Counted from the stretch's first letter, positions 17,348-26,606 are shown. The stretch: 64,000 nucleotides of DNA from Hymenobacter coccineus (GCF_001816125.1 NZ_MDZA01000312.1:17918-81917); one strand, 5' to 3'. Program-made: numbers and translations. The notes: generated from the letters alone by a model not told the origin.

Positions 17348-17548
17348 CGCCGACGCGACTGGGGCCCCGGGCCAATTGGGGGCCCCGGCCGCGTTTTTCA
17401 TTTGGCATTTTCGGGAAAAAATAGCACCCTGGCAACAAGCCGAACGGACTTGCAACTTTGCGGGATGCGCTACTTCCTAAGTGGGCAAAATATTTCCTTA
17501 TTTTACCGATAATCAGGGCGTTTACTTACGCCCAGGACTTATTGGAAT

Positions 17549-20372
17549 ATGGCTAAATTATTACCTATCTGGTATTTACTGCTGTGCTTTTGGCTGGTGG
17601 GGGCCCCGGCCGGCGCCAAGGCCCAGGCCGCGCCGCCCACCATCCCGGCCGGCTGGTGCTGAAGCTGCGGCCCGGGGGCACGCCGCCGCGCTGGCGGGGG
17701 CCCTGGCGCAGCTCGGGGCCACCGGCTGCCACCAGAAATTTCCGCACGCGCTGCCGCTTGATTTGGAGAAGCCCGGGGCCGTGGACCTGCGGGCGGTGTA
17801 CGAGGTGGCGGTGCCGCCCGGCCTGCCCCTGGCCCGGGCCCGCAAGGTGCTGCTGGGCACCGGCGAAGTGGACTACGTGGAGCCGCTGTACGTGCGCGCC
17901 CCGCTGTACCAGCCCAACGACCCGCGGGCCGACTCGACTCTCACCGACCCCAACCAGGGACAGGTTTACCTCCGGCAAATTCGGGCCTACCGGGCCTGGG
18001 ACGTGGTGCGCGGCGACAGCACGCTGGTCATCGGCATCACCGACGGCGGGGTGCGCCTCACCCACGAAGACCTGAAGGACCACGTGCAGCACAACTACGC
18101 CGACCCCATCAACGGCATCGACGACGACCACGACGGCTACGTGGACAACTTCACGGGCTGGGACCTGGCCAACGGCGACAACGACGCGGGCTTCGACGTT
18201 AAAATCATCCACGGCACACTGGCGGCGGGCGTGTGCGCCGCCACCCCCGACAACGGCCGCGGCATTGCGGGCGCGGGCTTCAACTGCCGGTTCATGCCCC
18301 TGAACATCTACCCCAACGTGCCCGGCGGCACGTTTGCGGGCTTCGAGGCCATCGTGTACGCCGCTGACCACGGCTGCCGGGTCATCAATATGTCGTGGGG
18401 CGGCACAGGCGGCTACTCCAAGTTCGAGCAGGATGCGTGCACCTACGCCGCCGTGAATCGCGATGCCGTGCTGGTGGCCGCTGCCGGCAACACCAACGCC
18501 GACCTGCACTTCTACCCCGCTTCCTACGAGCACGTTATCTCGGTATCGGGCGTGAACGAGCGCGACCAGAAAACTTCCAGCGCCACCTACTCGCGGCGCA
18601 TCGACCTGGTGGCGCCCGGCGACAACATCCTCACCACCTACGGCTACCAGGGCACTACTTCGTCGGGGCCCCGATGCCGACTACATCGCCGTGGGCGGCA
18701 CCTCGTTTGCGGCGCCGCTGGTAGCGGCGGGCGCGGCGCTGGTGCGCCAGCGGTTTCCGGCCTACACCGCCGACCAAATAGCCGCCCAGCTGCGCCAAAC
18801 CGCCGACCCGATTGACGCCGTGGCCGGCAACGCCACCTTTGCGGGCCGCCTGGGCACCGGGCGCCTCAACATGTACCGGGCCGTGGCCGCGCCCGCCCGC
18901 GAAGTGCGCGTGACGACTACCACCTTCACGCCCCTGCGCCGGGCCTACGCGCCGGGCACCACCCTGCGCCTCGCCGCCACCGTGCAGAATATGCTGCTGC
19001 CCGTGGCTGGCCTCACCGTCACGCTCACTTCCCTTTCGCCCCACCTGGCCGTGGTGCAGGGCACGTTTGCCGTGGGCGATTTGGCAACTATGTCCACCGC
19101 CGACAACTTGGCCACGCCCTTTGCCGTGGCCGTGGCCGCCGCCGGGGTGCCGCTGAACACCACCGCCACGCTGCGCTACCGCCTCACGGCCGCCGACGGC
19201 TACCAGACCGACCAGTTTGTGGAGCTGCTGCTGAACCCTGACTACGTGACCCTCGACGCCGGCGACCTTAGCCTGACCGTGACCAGCCGCGGCAAGCTGG
19301 GCTACGACGACCTCGCCGCCACCCTCGGCGACGGCGCTACATACCAGGGCGAGGGGCCCCTGCTCAGCGAGGGCGGGCTGCTGCTGGCCACCTCCCCCAC
19401 CCGCGTGGCCGACCGCCTGCGCACGAGCGGTAGCAACATCCGGCAATCGTTTTTCCAGGTGGCCCAAATCGGTTTCGCGCCCGCGGGGCCCCGGGCTGAC
19501 CAGCTGGCCCGGGGCGCGTTCCAGGACACGGTGCCCGCCACCGCTGGGGCCCCGGCGCGCTCGGTGGGCGTGCGCGTGCGGCAGCGCGCCTACGCCTGGG
19601 CCTCGGCCACCCGCAAGGATTTCGTGGTGCTCGAATACACCCTACGCAACCTCACCGCCGATACCCTTAAACCGCTGTGCGCCGGCTTGTTCATGGACTG
19701 GGACCTGCCCACCGCGCCCGGCCTCAACGCCGCCGCCTACGACACCACCCGCGCCCTGGGCTACTGCTACGACCCCATCGCCAACCGCATATTTGCCGGC
19801 GTGCAGCTGCTGCGCGGTGGGGCCCCGGCCGTGTACTCGTTCGACAACAACGCTCCCGCCGGCAGCCCCGTGCGCCTGGCCGATGGCTTCTCGCCCGCCG
19901 AAAAATACCTCACCGTGAGCAGCGGCACCGCCCGCGCCCAGCGCACCGCCGGCCTGCCCACTGGGGCCGACGTGTCGCAAGTAGTCGGCACGCGCCTCGC
20001 CCAGCTGGCCCCCGGCGATTCGGTGTTGGTGACGTTCGCCGTGCTGGCCGCCCGCTCCCTGCCCGAGCTGCAAGCCGCCGCCGATGCGTCCCGCCTCACC
20101 TACGCCACGCTGCTCCCCGCGCGGGCCCAGCCGGGGCCCCAGGCTTCGCCGCCTTCCCCAACCCCACCGCCGGGCCCCTGCGCCTGGAGCTACCTCCCAG
20201 CTTCGGCCTCACCGAAATCCAAGTGCTGAACGCTCTGGGCCAAACGGTGTTGCGCCGCCCCGGCAGCGGCGCTTCCGCCGAGTTGGATTTGAGCGGCTTG
20301 GCGCCGGGCATCTACACCGTTAGGGCCCTGGGCACGGGCGGTGTGCTGGCGAGCAGCGTGGTGCGGCGGTAG
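17549..20372 (+). pseudogene. Secreted S8 subtilisin-like protease with T9SS sorting domain, multiply frameshifted
   Basis: A secreted serine protease split over three reading frames. Signal peptide MAKLLPIWYLLLCFWLVGAP begins at 17549. The propeptide continues as GRLVLKLRPGG in a second frame. The catalytic Asp (GITDGGVRLTHEDL, about 18040) and His (IIHGTLAAGV, about 18210) are in a third. The catalytic Ser (VGGTSFAAPLVAAG, about 18705) is back in the second. The C-terminal type A T9SS signal (FPNPTAGPLRLEL, then PGIYTVRALG) ends at 20372 in the third. The break before the Ser maps to an extra base in GGGGCCCC at 18665-18672. The last maps near GGGGCCCC at 20133-20140. Two more lie near 17625-17645 and 17670-17700. 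Joined length would be about 941 residues. All catalytic parts remain, so decay is recent or the sequence has errors. Confidence 0.82.
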
Positions 20373-20458
20373 GGAACTGTAATGGTTGACCATATTCTTA
20401 AAAAGCTTCAAACGTAAACGAGGAGTTTTACCAAGCAGATAATAAACTTTTAGATATA

Positions 20459-21013
20459 ATGCGCAAATTTTCAAATCAATCAATACGCATTCTATTGATC
20501 CAAATTATTGCTGTGATGTTTCTGGCAATTGGAATAAATCAACTCTTTCTAATTCGAGATGTTGATGTTATTGAATTGGCAAATCATTATGGAGCATCAG
20601 AAGTACCTAAACATCTTCAGGAAAAATATGGACCTGCGATAACAGAAAAAATCATATCAATGATGATGCGAGATGATTACGCTAATTCGCTTGCAATGGT
20701 AGTAGGATGCCTTTTTTCAGCTATAATAGTTTGGCACAGCACAGTAACTCGATTATTACCGGTAGGCCTTTATTTCTTTTCAGTATTAATAATTAAAATT
20801 GGAGTATATAAATCACACTTTATATTGACAATTATCAATTCATCCCATGTACCAATTGCCTCATTTGGCCTATTGCCAGCATTATGGGCAACAGGAATTT
20901 TATTTATTGGAGGAGCAGTAGTGCTGTTTTTTAATAAACAATTAAACGGCTTTGCAGCTACTTCCGCGCTGGCTGTGCCCCCATTACAAACGCTAGCTCC
21001 CCGCCGCCCATAA
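20459..21013 (+). CDS. AT-rich hypothetical membrane protein
   Basis: 184 residues with four probable membrane segments: about 8-30, 75-95, 102-122 and 135-158. A soluble loop between the first two carries NHYGASEVPKHLQEKYG. I recognise no family. The gene is much more AT-rich than its surroundings (about 35-40% GC by eye) except for its last 20 codons. It starts the AT-rich islet that continues through the toxin-antitoxin pair, suggesting horizontal origin. Confidence 0.65.
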   Translation: MRKFSNQSIRILLIQIIAVMFLAIGINQLFLIRDVDVIELANHYGASEVPKHLQEKYGPAITEKIISMMMRDDYANSLAMVVGCLFSAIIVWHSTVTRLLPVGLYFFSVLIIKIGVYKSHFILTIINSSHVPIASFGLLPALWATGILFIGGAVVLFFNKQLNGFAATSALAVPPLQTLAPRRP

Positions 21014-21067
21014 CCTTGCTACGGGCAGGAACGGGCGCATCAGCAACTTACCGTTTGGTTTTGAAGC

Positions 21068-21415
21068 CTACTGCGCCAACGGCTGCAAGAGAATCTTTAC
21101 CTCCACGTTTAGCGCTTTGAATACCCGGCGCAACGTGTCGATGGTTACGTTTGAGGAATTGCGTTCCAGTTTGCTGATTTGGGATTTCTGTACCCCGAGG
21201 CGTTCGCCCAATTGGTCTTGGGTGAGATGGTTACGCAGGCGGTACTCACGGATGGATTTGGGTAAAAGTTCGAGGGTTACCCGATCTTCATATTCGGTGC
21301 GTTCGGATGTACCGGGTGCGCCAAATAGCTCGTCTTCCAGGTCGTTGAAGGCAACTAGGTTTAAGGGCGAGTCATGGTATGAAACCGGATTAATAGGCGT
21401 GGTTGCGGTAGTCAT
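21068..21415 (-). CDS. XRE-family antitoxin (HigA-like)
   Basis: 115 residues. The C-terminal half is a helix-turn-helix of the XRE class: YRLRNHLTQDQLGERLGVQK with SQISKLERNSSNVTIDTLRR, residues about 58-100. The N-terminal half is probably the toxin-binding part. It lies 37 bases downstream of the toxin gene, the toxin-first order of HigBA pairs. By analogy it neutralises the toxin and represses the operon promoter. Confidence 0.88.
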   Translation of the reverse strand: MTTATTPINPVSYHDSPLNLVAFNDLEDELFGAPGTSERTEYEDRVTLELLPKSIREYRLRNHLTQDQLGERLGVQKSQISKLERNSSNVTIDTLRRVFKALNVEVKILLQPLAQ

Positions 21416-21452
21416 AGTAATAAAGCATTAAGATGATTTTTGAGGTTGGCAA

Positions 21453-21791
21453 TTATTTACCAAAGTGCTTCTTCTTCATTTGTTCGGCCTTCTTTATTTC
21501 CTGTGATGGCGTTTTTTGAGTCTTTTTATCCAAGCCATGCGTGCAGACAATTAGCGTGTCAGCGGCACCCCGCGTATCCCAAAAGGCGAAGAGGCGGTAC
21601 GTATGATTAGGGGCAATGACGCTAAATTCATAGATGCCGTCTGTATTGGCCAGTTTCTTGAAGTTGTGGACGGCTTCGCTATTCTGTAGCTTACGAATAC
21701 TGGCTCCGAATTCGTACCGGGTTTCCTTTTCCAACGCTTTCAGAAATTCTTTGGCCTCTGGCGTTAAAACGGCAATGATTGGTTTTGACAT
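21453..21791 (-). CDS. RelE/HigB-type toxin (Gp49-like)
   Basis: 112 residues. LTPEAKEFLKALEKETRYEF, IYEFSVIAPNHTYRLFAFWD and LIVCTHGLDKKTQKTPSQEI match the phage-derived Gp49-like/HigB family. The terminal KKTQKTP and following KKAEQMKK region is typical. The known family cleaves mRNA on the ribosome. I chose ATG 21791; a TTG two codons earlier is possible. The downstream XRE gene supplies the antitoxin. The pair sits in DNA more AT-rich than the flanks. Confidence 0.9.
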   Translation of the reverse strand: MSKPIIAVLTPEAKEFLKALEKETRYEFGASIRKLQNSEAVHNFKKLANTDGIYEFSVIAPNHTYRLFAFWDTRGAADTLIVCTHGLDKKTQKTPSQEIKKAEQMKKKHFGK

Positions 21792-21875
21792 AGGCAAGAA
21801 GTCAGCGCATATGAATAGCCAAGACTACTACTAGACAACGCCAAGATACTAAATGTTTCTTTATAACGACACCTC

Positions 21876-24173
21876 CTACTTGCGCATCGGCCGCGCACCC
21901 ATCACGAACGCCAGCTCCCCGCCCCTCATTACCTCGGCTACGGGGATGAACGGGCGCGTGAGCAGCTTGCCGTTGAGGCGGGCCGATTGGACATAGACGT
22001 TTTTAGGGCCCTGGTTTTTGACGGTGACAGTGAAGGTTTTGCCGTTTTCTAGACGCAAGGTGGCGCCTTGCACGGCGGGGCTGCCCAGGGCGTACTCGCC
22101 CGAGGCGGGGGCCACAGGGTAGAAGCCCAGGGCGCTGAAGATGTACCAGGCGCTCATCTGGCCGCAGTCGTCGTTGCCGCCCAGGCCGTCGGGCGTGGGG
22201 TGGTACATTTTGGGCAGGATCATGCGCACGCGGGCCTGGGTTTTCCAGGGTTGGTTGGTCCAGTCGTAGAGGTAGGCCACGTGGTGGGCGGGCTCGTTGC
22301 CGTGCACGTAGTTGCCGATGATGCCGTCGCGGGTGATGTCCTCGGTTTCGGCGAAGAACTTGTCGGGCAAGTTCATGGTGAACAGCGAATCGAGGTGCGG
22401 CACGAAGCGGGCGTTGCCGCCCATCTTGGCGATGAGGCCGGCGGGATCTTGGGGCACGGCGAGGCTGTAGTTCCAGGCGTTGCCCTCGATGAAGCCCTGG
22501 CCGTTGGTGCTCAGCACGTCGAACTTGGCCCGGAAGGCGCCGTCGGCCGCACGGGGCCGCATGTAGCCAATGCGGGCGTCGTACACGTTTTGCCAGTTAT
22601 TGGCCCGCTTGCTGAACTCCTGGTACAGGTCGGCGTGGCCCAGCTTTTGGGCCAGTTGGGCAATGCACCAGTCATCCAGGGCGTACTCTAGGGTGGTGGA
22701 CACGGAGGTGCCGCTGCGGCCGTCGGGCACGTAGCCGCGGTCCAAGTAGTCGCCCAACCCGTCGTACCAGCGGTGGCGGGCGGTGGCCACGCAGGCGGCC
22801 AGGGCCCGCTCGGCCTGCGCGGCCGGCACGGTGCCGGTGAGCACGGCGTCGGCCAGTACGGAGACGCTGTGGTAGCCGCTCATGCACCAGTTTTCGTTGG
22901 CGTAGTGGCTCCACACGGGCAGCATGTGCTCGGCGCTCTGGTCGTAGTGGGCCAGCATGGATTGCACCATGTCGGCGTTGCGCTTGGGTTGGATGAGGTT
23001 GAAGAGCGGGTGCAGGGCCCGAAACGTGTCCCAGAGCGAGAACGTGGTGTAGTTGGTGAAGCCTTCGGCCTGGTGGTTGTTCTGGTCGAGGCCGCGGTAC
23101 TGGCCATCCACGTCCTGGTAAATGGTCGGGGTAAGGCAGGCGTGGTACATGGCCGTGTAGAAGTTGTCCTTGTCCACCTTAGCGCCCTGGATTTCGACCT
23201 TGCCCAGCTCCTGCTGCCACAGGGCTTGGCCCTGGCGGCGCAGGGCGTCGAAGTCCCAGCCCGGGGCCTCGGCGCGCAGGTTGCGCAGGGCCCCGGCGGT
23301 GCTGGTGGAGGAAAGCGCCATCTTCAGCAGCACCTGCTCGCCGGCCTTGGTGGCGAAGTCGAAGTGCAGCCGCAGCTGGTGGCCGGCCAGGTCGGGCCAG
23401 TCGTGCACCTGGTCGAAGCGACCCCAGAAGCCGCGGTAGGGCTCCTTCTGGTCGTAGTTGCGGCTGCCGTAGTGCGCAAAGGGCTTCGAGAATTGGAGCG
23501 CGAAGTACTCGGTGCGGGTGCGGCCCCAGCCGTTGGTTTGGCGGTAGCCGGTCACCAGCGAGTCGTTTTCCACGCGCACGAACGTCCACACGTTTTTGCC
23601 CGGGTAGTTGTAAATACCGGCCATCAGGTCGAGCACGATGTGCGCGTCGGCGGCCTGCGGAAACGTGTAGCGGTGCACGCCCACCCGGGCCGTGGCCGTG
23701 AGCTCGGCCAGCACGCCGGGGTCTTCCAGCTTCACGCGGTAATAGGCCGGCTCGGCCACTTCGGTTTTGTGCGAGTAGCGCGAGCGGTAGCCGCTGCCGG
23801 GCCGGGCGGCGGTACCGGGGTTGAGGCGCAGGGGCCCCACGGTGGGCATCACCAGGAAGTCGCCGAGGTCGGAGTGGCCCGTGCCGCTGAAGTGGGTGTG
23901 GCTGAAGCCCACGATGGTGGGGTCGTCGTACTGGTAGCCGGCGCAGTAGCGGTACACCTCGGGGTTGTACTTGCCCTCGGGCGTGGCGTAGCTCAGCGTG
24001 TCGGTGTCGGGGCTGAGCTGCACCATGCCGAAGGGCACCGTGGCGCCGGGAAAGGTGTGGCCCATTTTGGCCGTGCCCACCAGCGGGTGGGCGTACTGCA
24101 TGAGGTTGGCGGGGCCCTGGGCCTGGGCGGCCCCGGCCAGGCCCAGCAGCAAAGCTAGCGTTGCGGTTTTCAT
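21876..24173 (-). CDS. GH92 family alpha-mannosidase
   Basis: 765 residues with a signal peptide (MKTATLALLLGLAGAAQAQ). The GH92 fold covers the rest: HPLVGTAKMGHTFPGATVP and FGMVQLSPDT at the start, YCAGYQYDDPTIVGFSHTHF, a central FTNYTTFSLWDTFRALHPLF, and GGNDDCGQMSAWYIFSALGF near the end. Known members are calcium-dependent exo-acting alpha-mannosidases that trim mannans or host glycans in the periplasm or on the surface. No SusC/SusD or other glycosidase genes are adjacent, so it is not in a typical polysaccharide-utilisation locus. It is followed by no clear terminator; the AT-rich islet begins just downstream. Confidence 0.95.
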   Translation of the reverse strand: MKTATLALLLGLAGAAQAQGPANLMQYAHPLVGTAKMGHTFPGATVPFGMVQLSPDTDTLSYATPEGKYNPEVYRYCAGYQYDDPTIVGFSHTHFSGTGHSDLGDFLVMPTVGPLRLNPGTAARPGSGYRSRYSHKTEVAEPAYYRVKLEDPGVLAELTATARVGVHRYTFPQAADAHIVLDLMAGIYNYPGKNVWTFVRVENDSLVTGYRQTNGWGRTRTEYFALQFSKPFAHYGSRNYDQKEPYRGFWGRFDQVHDWPDLAGHQLRLHFDFATKAGEQVLLKMALSSTSTAGALRNLRAEAPGWDFDALRRQGQALWQQELGKVEIQGAKVDKDNFYTAMYHACLTPTIYQDVDGQYRGLDQNNHQAEGFTNYTTFSLWDTFRALHPLFNLIQPKRNADMVQSMLAHYDQSAEHMLPVWSHYANENWCMSGYHSVSVLADAVLTGTVPAAQAERALAACVATARHRWYDGLGDYLDRGYVPDGRSGTSVSTTLEYALDDWCIAQLAQKLGHADLYQEFSKRANNWQNVYDARIGYMRPRAADGAFRAKFDVLSTNGQGFIEGNAWNYSLAVPQDPAGLIAKMGGNARFVPHLDSLFTMNLPDKFFAETEDITRDGIIGNYVHGNEPAHHVAYLYDWTNQPWKTQARVRMILPKMYHPTPDGLGGNDDCGQMSAWYIFSALGFYPVAPASGEYALGSPAVQGATLRLENGKTFTVTVKNQGPKNVYVQSARLNGKLLTRPFIPVAEVMRGGELAFVMGARPMRK

Positions 24174-24452
24174 ACCAGCAAATAAAGGCGGCGGGGCCCC
24201 ACGCAGGCCGCGGGCGGGGCGTGGGGTCCCTTTTTACAGGTTGCGACCCGCGCTTATTTAGCAACTATTATTTTTAGTAAATAATTGGTTTTTTAGCGCA
24301 AACTGTTGGGGGCCCAGTTGCGTATATTTGATGAATAATGGGGCATAAACTATTTTTAATGAGATTTTAATCTAAAACTCATAACAATTTACTAGCATTG
24401 CCTGTGCAGTAAAAAGTGCTGCCAATATTTTTAGTGTTTCACAATTATTTCG

Positions 24453-24460
24453 TATCTTTG
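24453..24460 (+). promoter_or_regulatory. -7 promoter element close to the next gene
   Basis: TATCTTTG matches TAnnTTTG exactly in an AT-rich stretch. The ATG of the next gene starts only 3 bases further, so transcription from here would give an almost leaderless mRNA. Confidence 0.45.
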
Positions 24461-24463
24461 GGT

Positions 24464-24712
24464 ATGTCCAACGTCAAGCTCCCGACCCCCGCTCCCGTGC
24501 AGCTTTTCGCTCGCTGCGTGAACGCCGACCACCGCCCCACCGACTACATCGGCGACTGGCCCGCCGCTGGCCGCGTGTACCCCGTGCGGGTGCTGCCCCA
24601 CGTGCGCACCGGCGCGCCGCAAGTGCACGTGCTGGGCTTCCACGCCGAGCGCCCCTACGGCGCCTTCGCTCCCCACCGCTTCGAGCAGGTGGCTGAGCTC
24701 TGGCTCAACTAA
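24464..24712 (+). CDS. Small hypothetical protein
   Basis: 82 residues, rich in Pro, His, Arg and Val: RPTDYIGDWPAAGRVYPVRV and HAERPYGAFAPHRFEQVAEL. No membrane segment, no paired Cys. The pattern suggests a small beta-rich fold. I recognise no family, although the sequence has good coding composition and a promoter match directly upstream. Confidence 0.68.
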   Translation: MSNVKLPTPAPVQLFARCVNADHRPTDYIGDWPAAGRVYPVRVLPHVRTGAPQVHVLGFHAERPYGAFAPHRFEQVAELWLN

Positions 24713-24811
24713 GTTATTAGCCATTAGCTGCTAGCTACTAGCTTTTAGTTGTAAGCCGGTGCGTGGTTGCTTTCGACTCACCCCATCCTTCGCCCGCAGC
24801 CAAGCTGCGAA

Positions 24812-24846
24812 AAGCCCCGACGGCCAACGCCCACGGGGCTTTTTCA
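24812..24846. terminator. Terminator between convergent genes
   Basis: AAAAGCCCCG pairs with CGGGGCTTTTT around a 14-base loop; A- and T-runs on both sides make it usable in both directions. Confidence 0.7.
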
Positions 24847-24868
24847 TGTCCGGTGAGGCCCCGGGGCC

Positions 24869-25594
24869 CTACTCGGCGCTGCCTTCGGGCGGCTTGCCGC
24901 TGCGGCCGTACTGGTAGAAAATACCGGTTTCGAAGGGCGTCCAGAGGCTGGCCTTCTGGCCGGCCACTTTCAGGGCGTTGTTGGTCCAGGTGTTGCAGGT
25001 GCGCAGGATGCTGTAGGTGCCGTGGGCCTCGTAAAAGGCGTCGTCGGGGCCGTAGCTGTGGCCCGGAATCCAGCGCACGTTGCCCGCCGCGTCGTGCTGG
25101 AAGCTGGCCTGGATGTAGGCAATGAGCCGGGCGTACTCGGCGCGGCTCAGGTGCAGCGGCACGCAGGCCGGCGAGGACACCAGGTCGGCGGCGCGGTAGA
25201 AGGTGGCGTGCATGGCCGTGGTACTCAGCCAAAAGCCGGCCTTGATGGCCGTGCTGGCCTTGAGTTCGGCCCAGGTGGGCGTGTCCATGTAAAAGCCCTT
25301 ATCGCCCCACCCAATGCCCACGTAGCCAAACGACGGGTCGTTGGCCTGGGTGTGGGCGTAGGGCAGTTGCCGCGACCAGTCGAACTGGTCGGTGCGCACG
25401 GGCAGCACCAGGTCGGAGTGCACGCCGTTGGTGAAGATGAAGACTTCTACGTCGGCCGGGGCCCCGGGGTCGGCCTTGGCCACCGGAATGCGCTCGAGCA
25501 CCAGCGACGTGCCCATGTACAGGGCCACGGTGCCCACCACCGCCCCCACCGCGTAGCCGGCAATCTTCAAAGTTGTGCGGAGAAAGGCGGCCAT
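24869..25594 (-). CDS. DUF2459 / TIGR02117 family membrane-anchored protein
   Basis: 241 residues with one N-terminal membrane anchor (about 10-32). The domain shows VEVFIFTNGVHSDLVLPVRT, SFGYVGIGWGDKGFYMDTPTW, HLSRAEYARLIAYIQASF and a late RTCNTWTNNALKVAG. These blocks match DUF2459 (TIGR02117), found in many bacteria with unknown function; a conserved His, Cys and Asn suggest an NlpC/P60-like hydrolase fold, which is inference. The protein probably faces the periplasm. Confidence 0.85.
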   Translation of the reverse strand: MAAFLRTTLKIAGYAVGAVVGTVALYMGTSLVLERIPVAKADPGAPADVEVFIFTNGVHSDLVLPVRTDQFDWSRQLPYAHTQANDPSFGYVGIGWGDKGFYMDTPTWAELKASTAIKAGFWLSTTAMHATFYRAADLVSSPACVPLHLSRAEYARLIAYIQASFQHDAAGNVRWIPGHSYGPDDAFYEAHGTYSILRTCNTWTNNALKVAGQKASLWTPFETGIFYQYGRSGKPPEGSAE

Positions 25595-25659
25595 AATACG
25601 GTTGGGTTTAGGGCCGCAAGTACGGCACGGGGCCCCGGAAGCAACGCGCTGGGGGCCCC

Positions 25660-25667
25660 TACCTTTG
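25660..25667 (+). promoter_or_regulatory. -7 promoter element for the membrane protein at 25684
   Basis: TACCTTTG, an exact TAnnTTTG match, ends 16 bases before the ATG. Confidence 0.5.
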
Positions 25668-25683
25668 GTTTTTAGCCGCGCCC

Positions 25684-26106
25684 ATGCCCGTTCCCCCCGC
25701 CCCCGCCGACGAAGAAATCTACCAAATCCCGGCCGCGTACCGGAAGATGGAAAACACCCACATCCTGTTCTGGCTCGTCAAGGACATCAGCTGGTGCATG
25801 ATCTGGAAAACGCTGGGCCTGTTGATGGTGGGCCCCACGCTGGGCATCGCCATCGTCATCGCCTGGCGCACGCGGGCCTACAAGTCGGAGCTAGCCCACA
25901 ACTTGGCCATCGTGTTCTGGATCACGGCCAACTCGTACTGGATGGCCAGCGAATTCTTCCACTTCGATGCCGTGGTGGTGGCCCCGGGCGTCACCGGCAA
26001 GCATCTGGCGCTGGTGCCGTTCCTCATCGGACTCGGCATTTTGCTCTACTACTATCTCGTGCAAAAGCCCCGCGAAACGCGGGAAACGCAAGTAGCTACG
26101 CTGTAA
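25684..26106 (+). CDS. Hypothetical small membrane protein
   Basis: 140 residues with three probable membrane segments (about 40-58, 72-92 and 102-120). The soluble N-terminus contains ADEEIYQIPAAYRKMENTHI. The pair SEFFHFDAVVV and the Glu/His/Asp near the second segment could be functional, but no family is recognised. It has its own TACCTTTG promoter element and ends just before a repeat cluster. Confidence 0.72.
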   Translation: MPVPPAPADEEIYQIPAAYRKMENTHILFWLVKDISWCMIWKTLGLLMVGPTLGIAIVIAWRTRAYKSELAHNLAIVFWITANSYWMASEFFHFDAVVVAPGVTGKHLALVPFLIGLGILLYYYLVQKPRETRETQVATL

Positions 26107-26131
26107 TTACGGAGCTTACGCAAAACGGCAG

Positions 26132-26268
26132 TGTGCTAAAAAGGGGTGGTCCAGCGAATTGCCCGAAGGTCTTCGTCGGGCCACTCTTACTTGGGAACAG
26201 CGGCTCCGGGGCCTTGCAAGAGTGGCCCGACGACAGAAAAAGTCGCCGGACCACCCCGTTTTAGCACA
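26132..26268. repeat. Palindromic dispersed element, family A, copy 2
   Basis: Outer arms 26132-26152 and 26248-26268 pair with one mismatch. The right inner arm (GTGGCCCGACGAC, then GAAAAAGTCGCCGGACCA, 26222-26253) is nearly identical to the copy at 1301-1332; the left inner arm has diverged. Confidence 0.75.
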
Positions 26269-26273
26269 CCGCC

Positions 26274-26454
26274 CGCAAAGCGTTTGTTTTTAGCCCCAGC
26301 GGAGCGGCCCATCGGTAGCAAACACCTTTAAGTGAACGATAAAGCCCCAGCGGGCGACCAACATCTGGGTCGCCCCGCTGGGGCTTAGATCATAATAGTC
26401 AATTATTTACTACCAATGGGCCGCCCCGCTGGGGCTAAAAACAAACGCTTTGCG
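26274..26454. repeat. Nested palindrome with four GCCCCAGCGG units, family D
   Basis: Outer arms of 39 bases (26274-26312 and 26416-26454) pair with one mismatch. Inside them a second palindrome (26342-26359 with 26367-26386) repeats the same GCCCCAGCGG/CCGCTGGGGC core. The whole could fold as a long hairpin with an inner hairpin at its tip. It has no open frame and starts six bases after the family A element. Confidence 0.75.
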
Positions 26455-26492
26455 TAGATCCTGACCACTCTAACAGTTCGCTGGATAGCAAC

Positions 26493-26571
26493 TTGTCATT
26501 CCGACGCAGGAGGAATGTGGGTAGAATCTATCAAATCCATTCCTCAGATTCCTCCTGCGTCGGAATGACAA
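26493..26571. repeat. Perfect 24-bp inverted repeat, family E
   Basis: TTGTCATTCCGACGCAGGAG plus GAAT (26493-26516) pairs perfectly with 26548-26571 around a 31-base centre. The 5-base ends TTGTC resemble those of small mobile palindromes. It ends 36 bases from the broken yiaA-like gene. Confidence 0.7.
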
Positions 26572-26606
26572 CCGCTTACTCGGATAAGCTCCTGGGGGCC
26601 CCGGGC

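Noticed and set aside
20459..21797. New three-gene defence system
   Set aside because: The membrane protein is on the opposite strand to the toxin-antitoxin pair and has no recognisable effector motif; only an islet is claimed.
22773..24158. A 461-codon open frame opposite the GH92 gene
   Set aside because: Antisense shadow; GH92 motifs are clear on the minus strand.
26132..26571. CRISPR array
   Set aside because: Repeats here are inverted and unrelated to each other, not regularly spaced direct repeats, and no cas genes are near.
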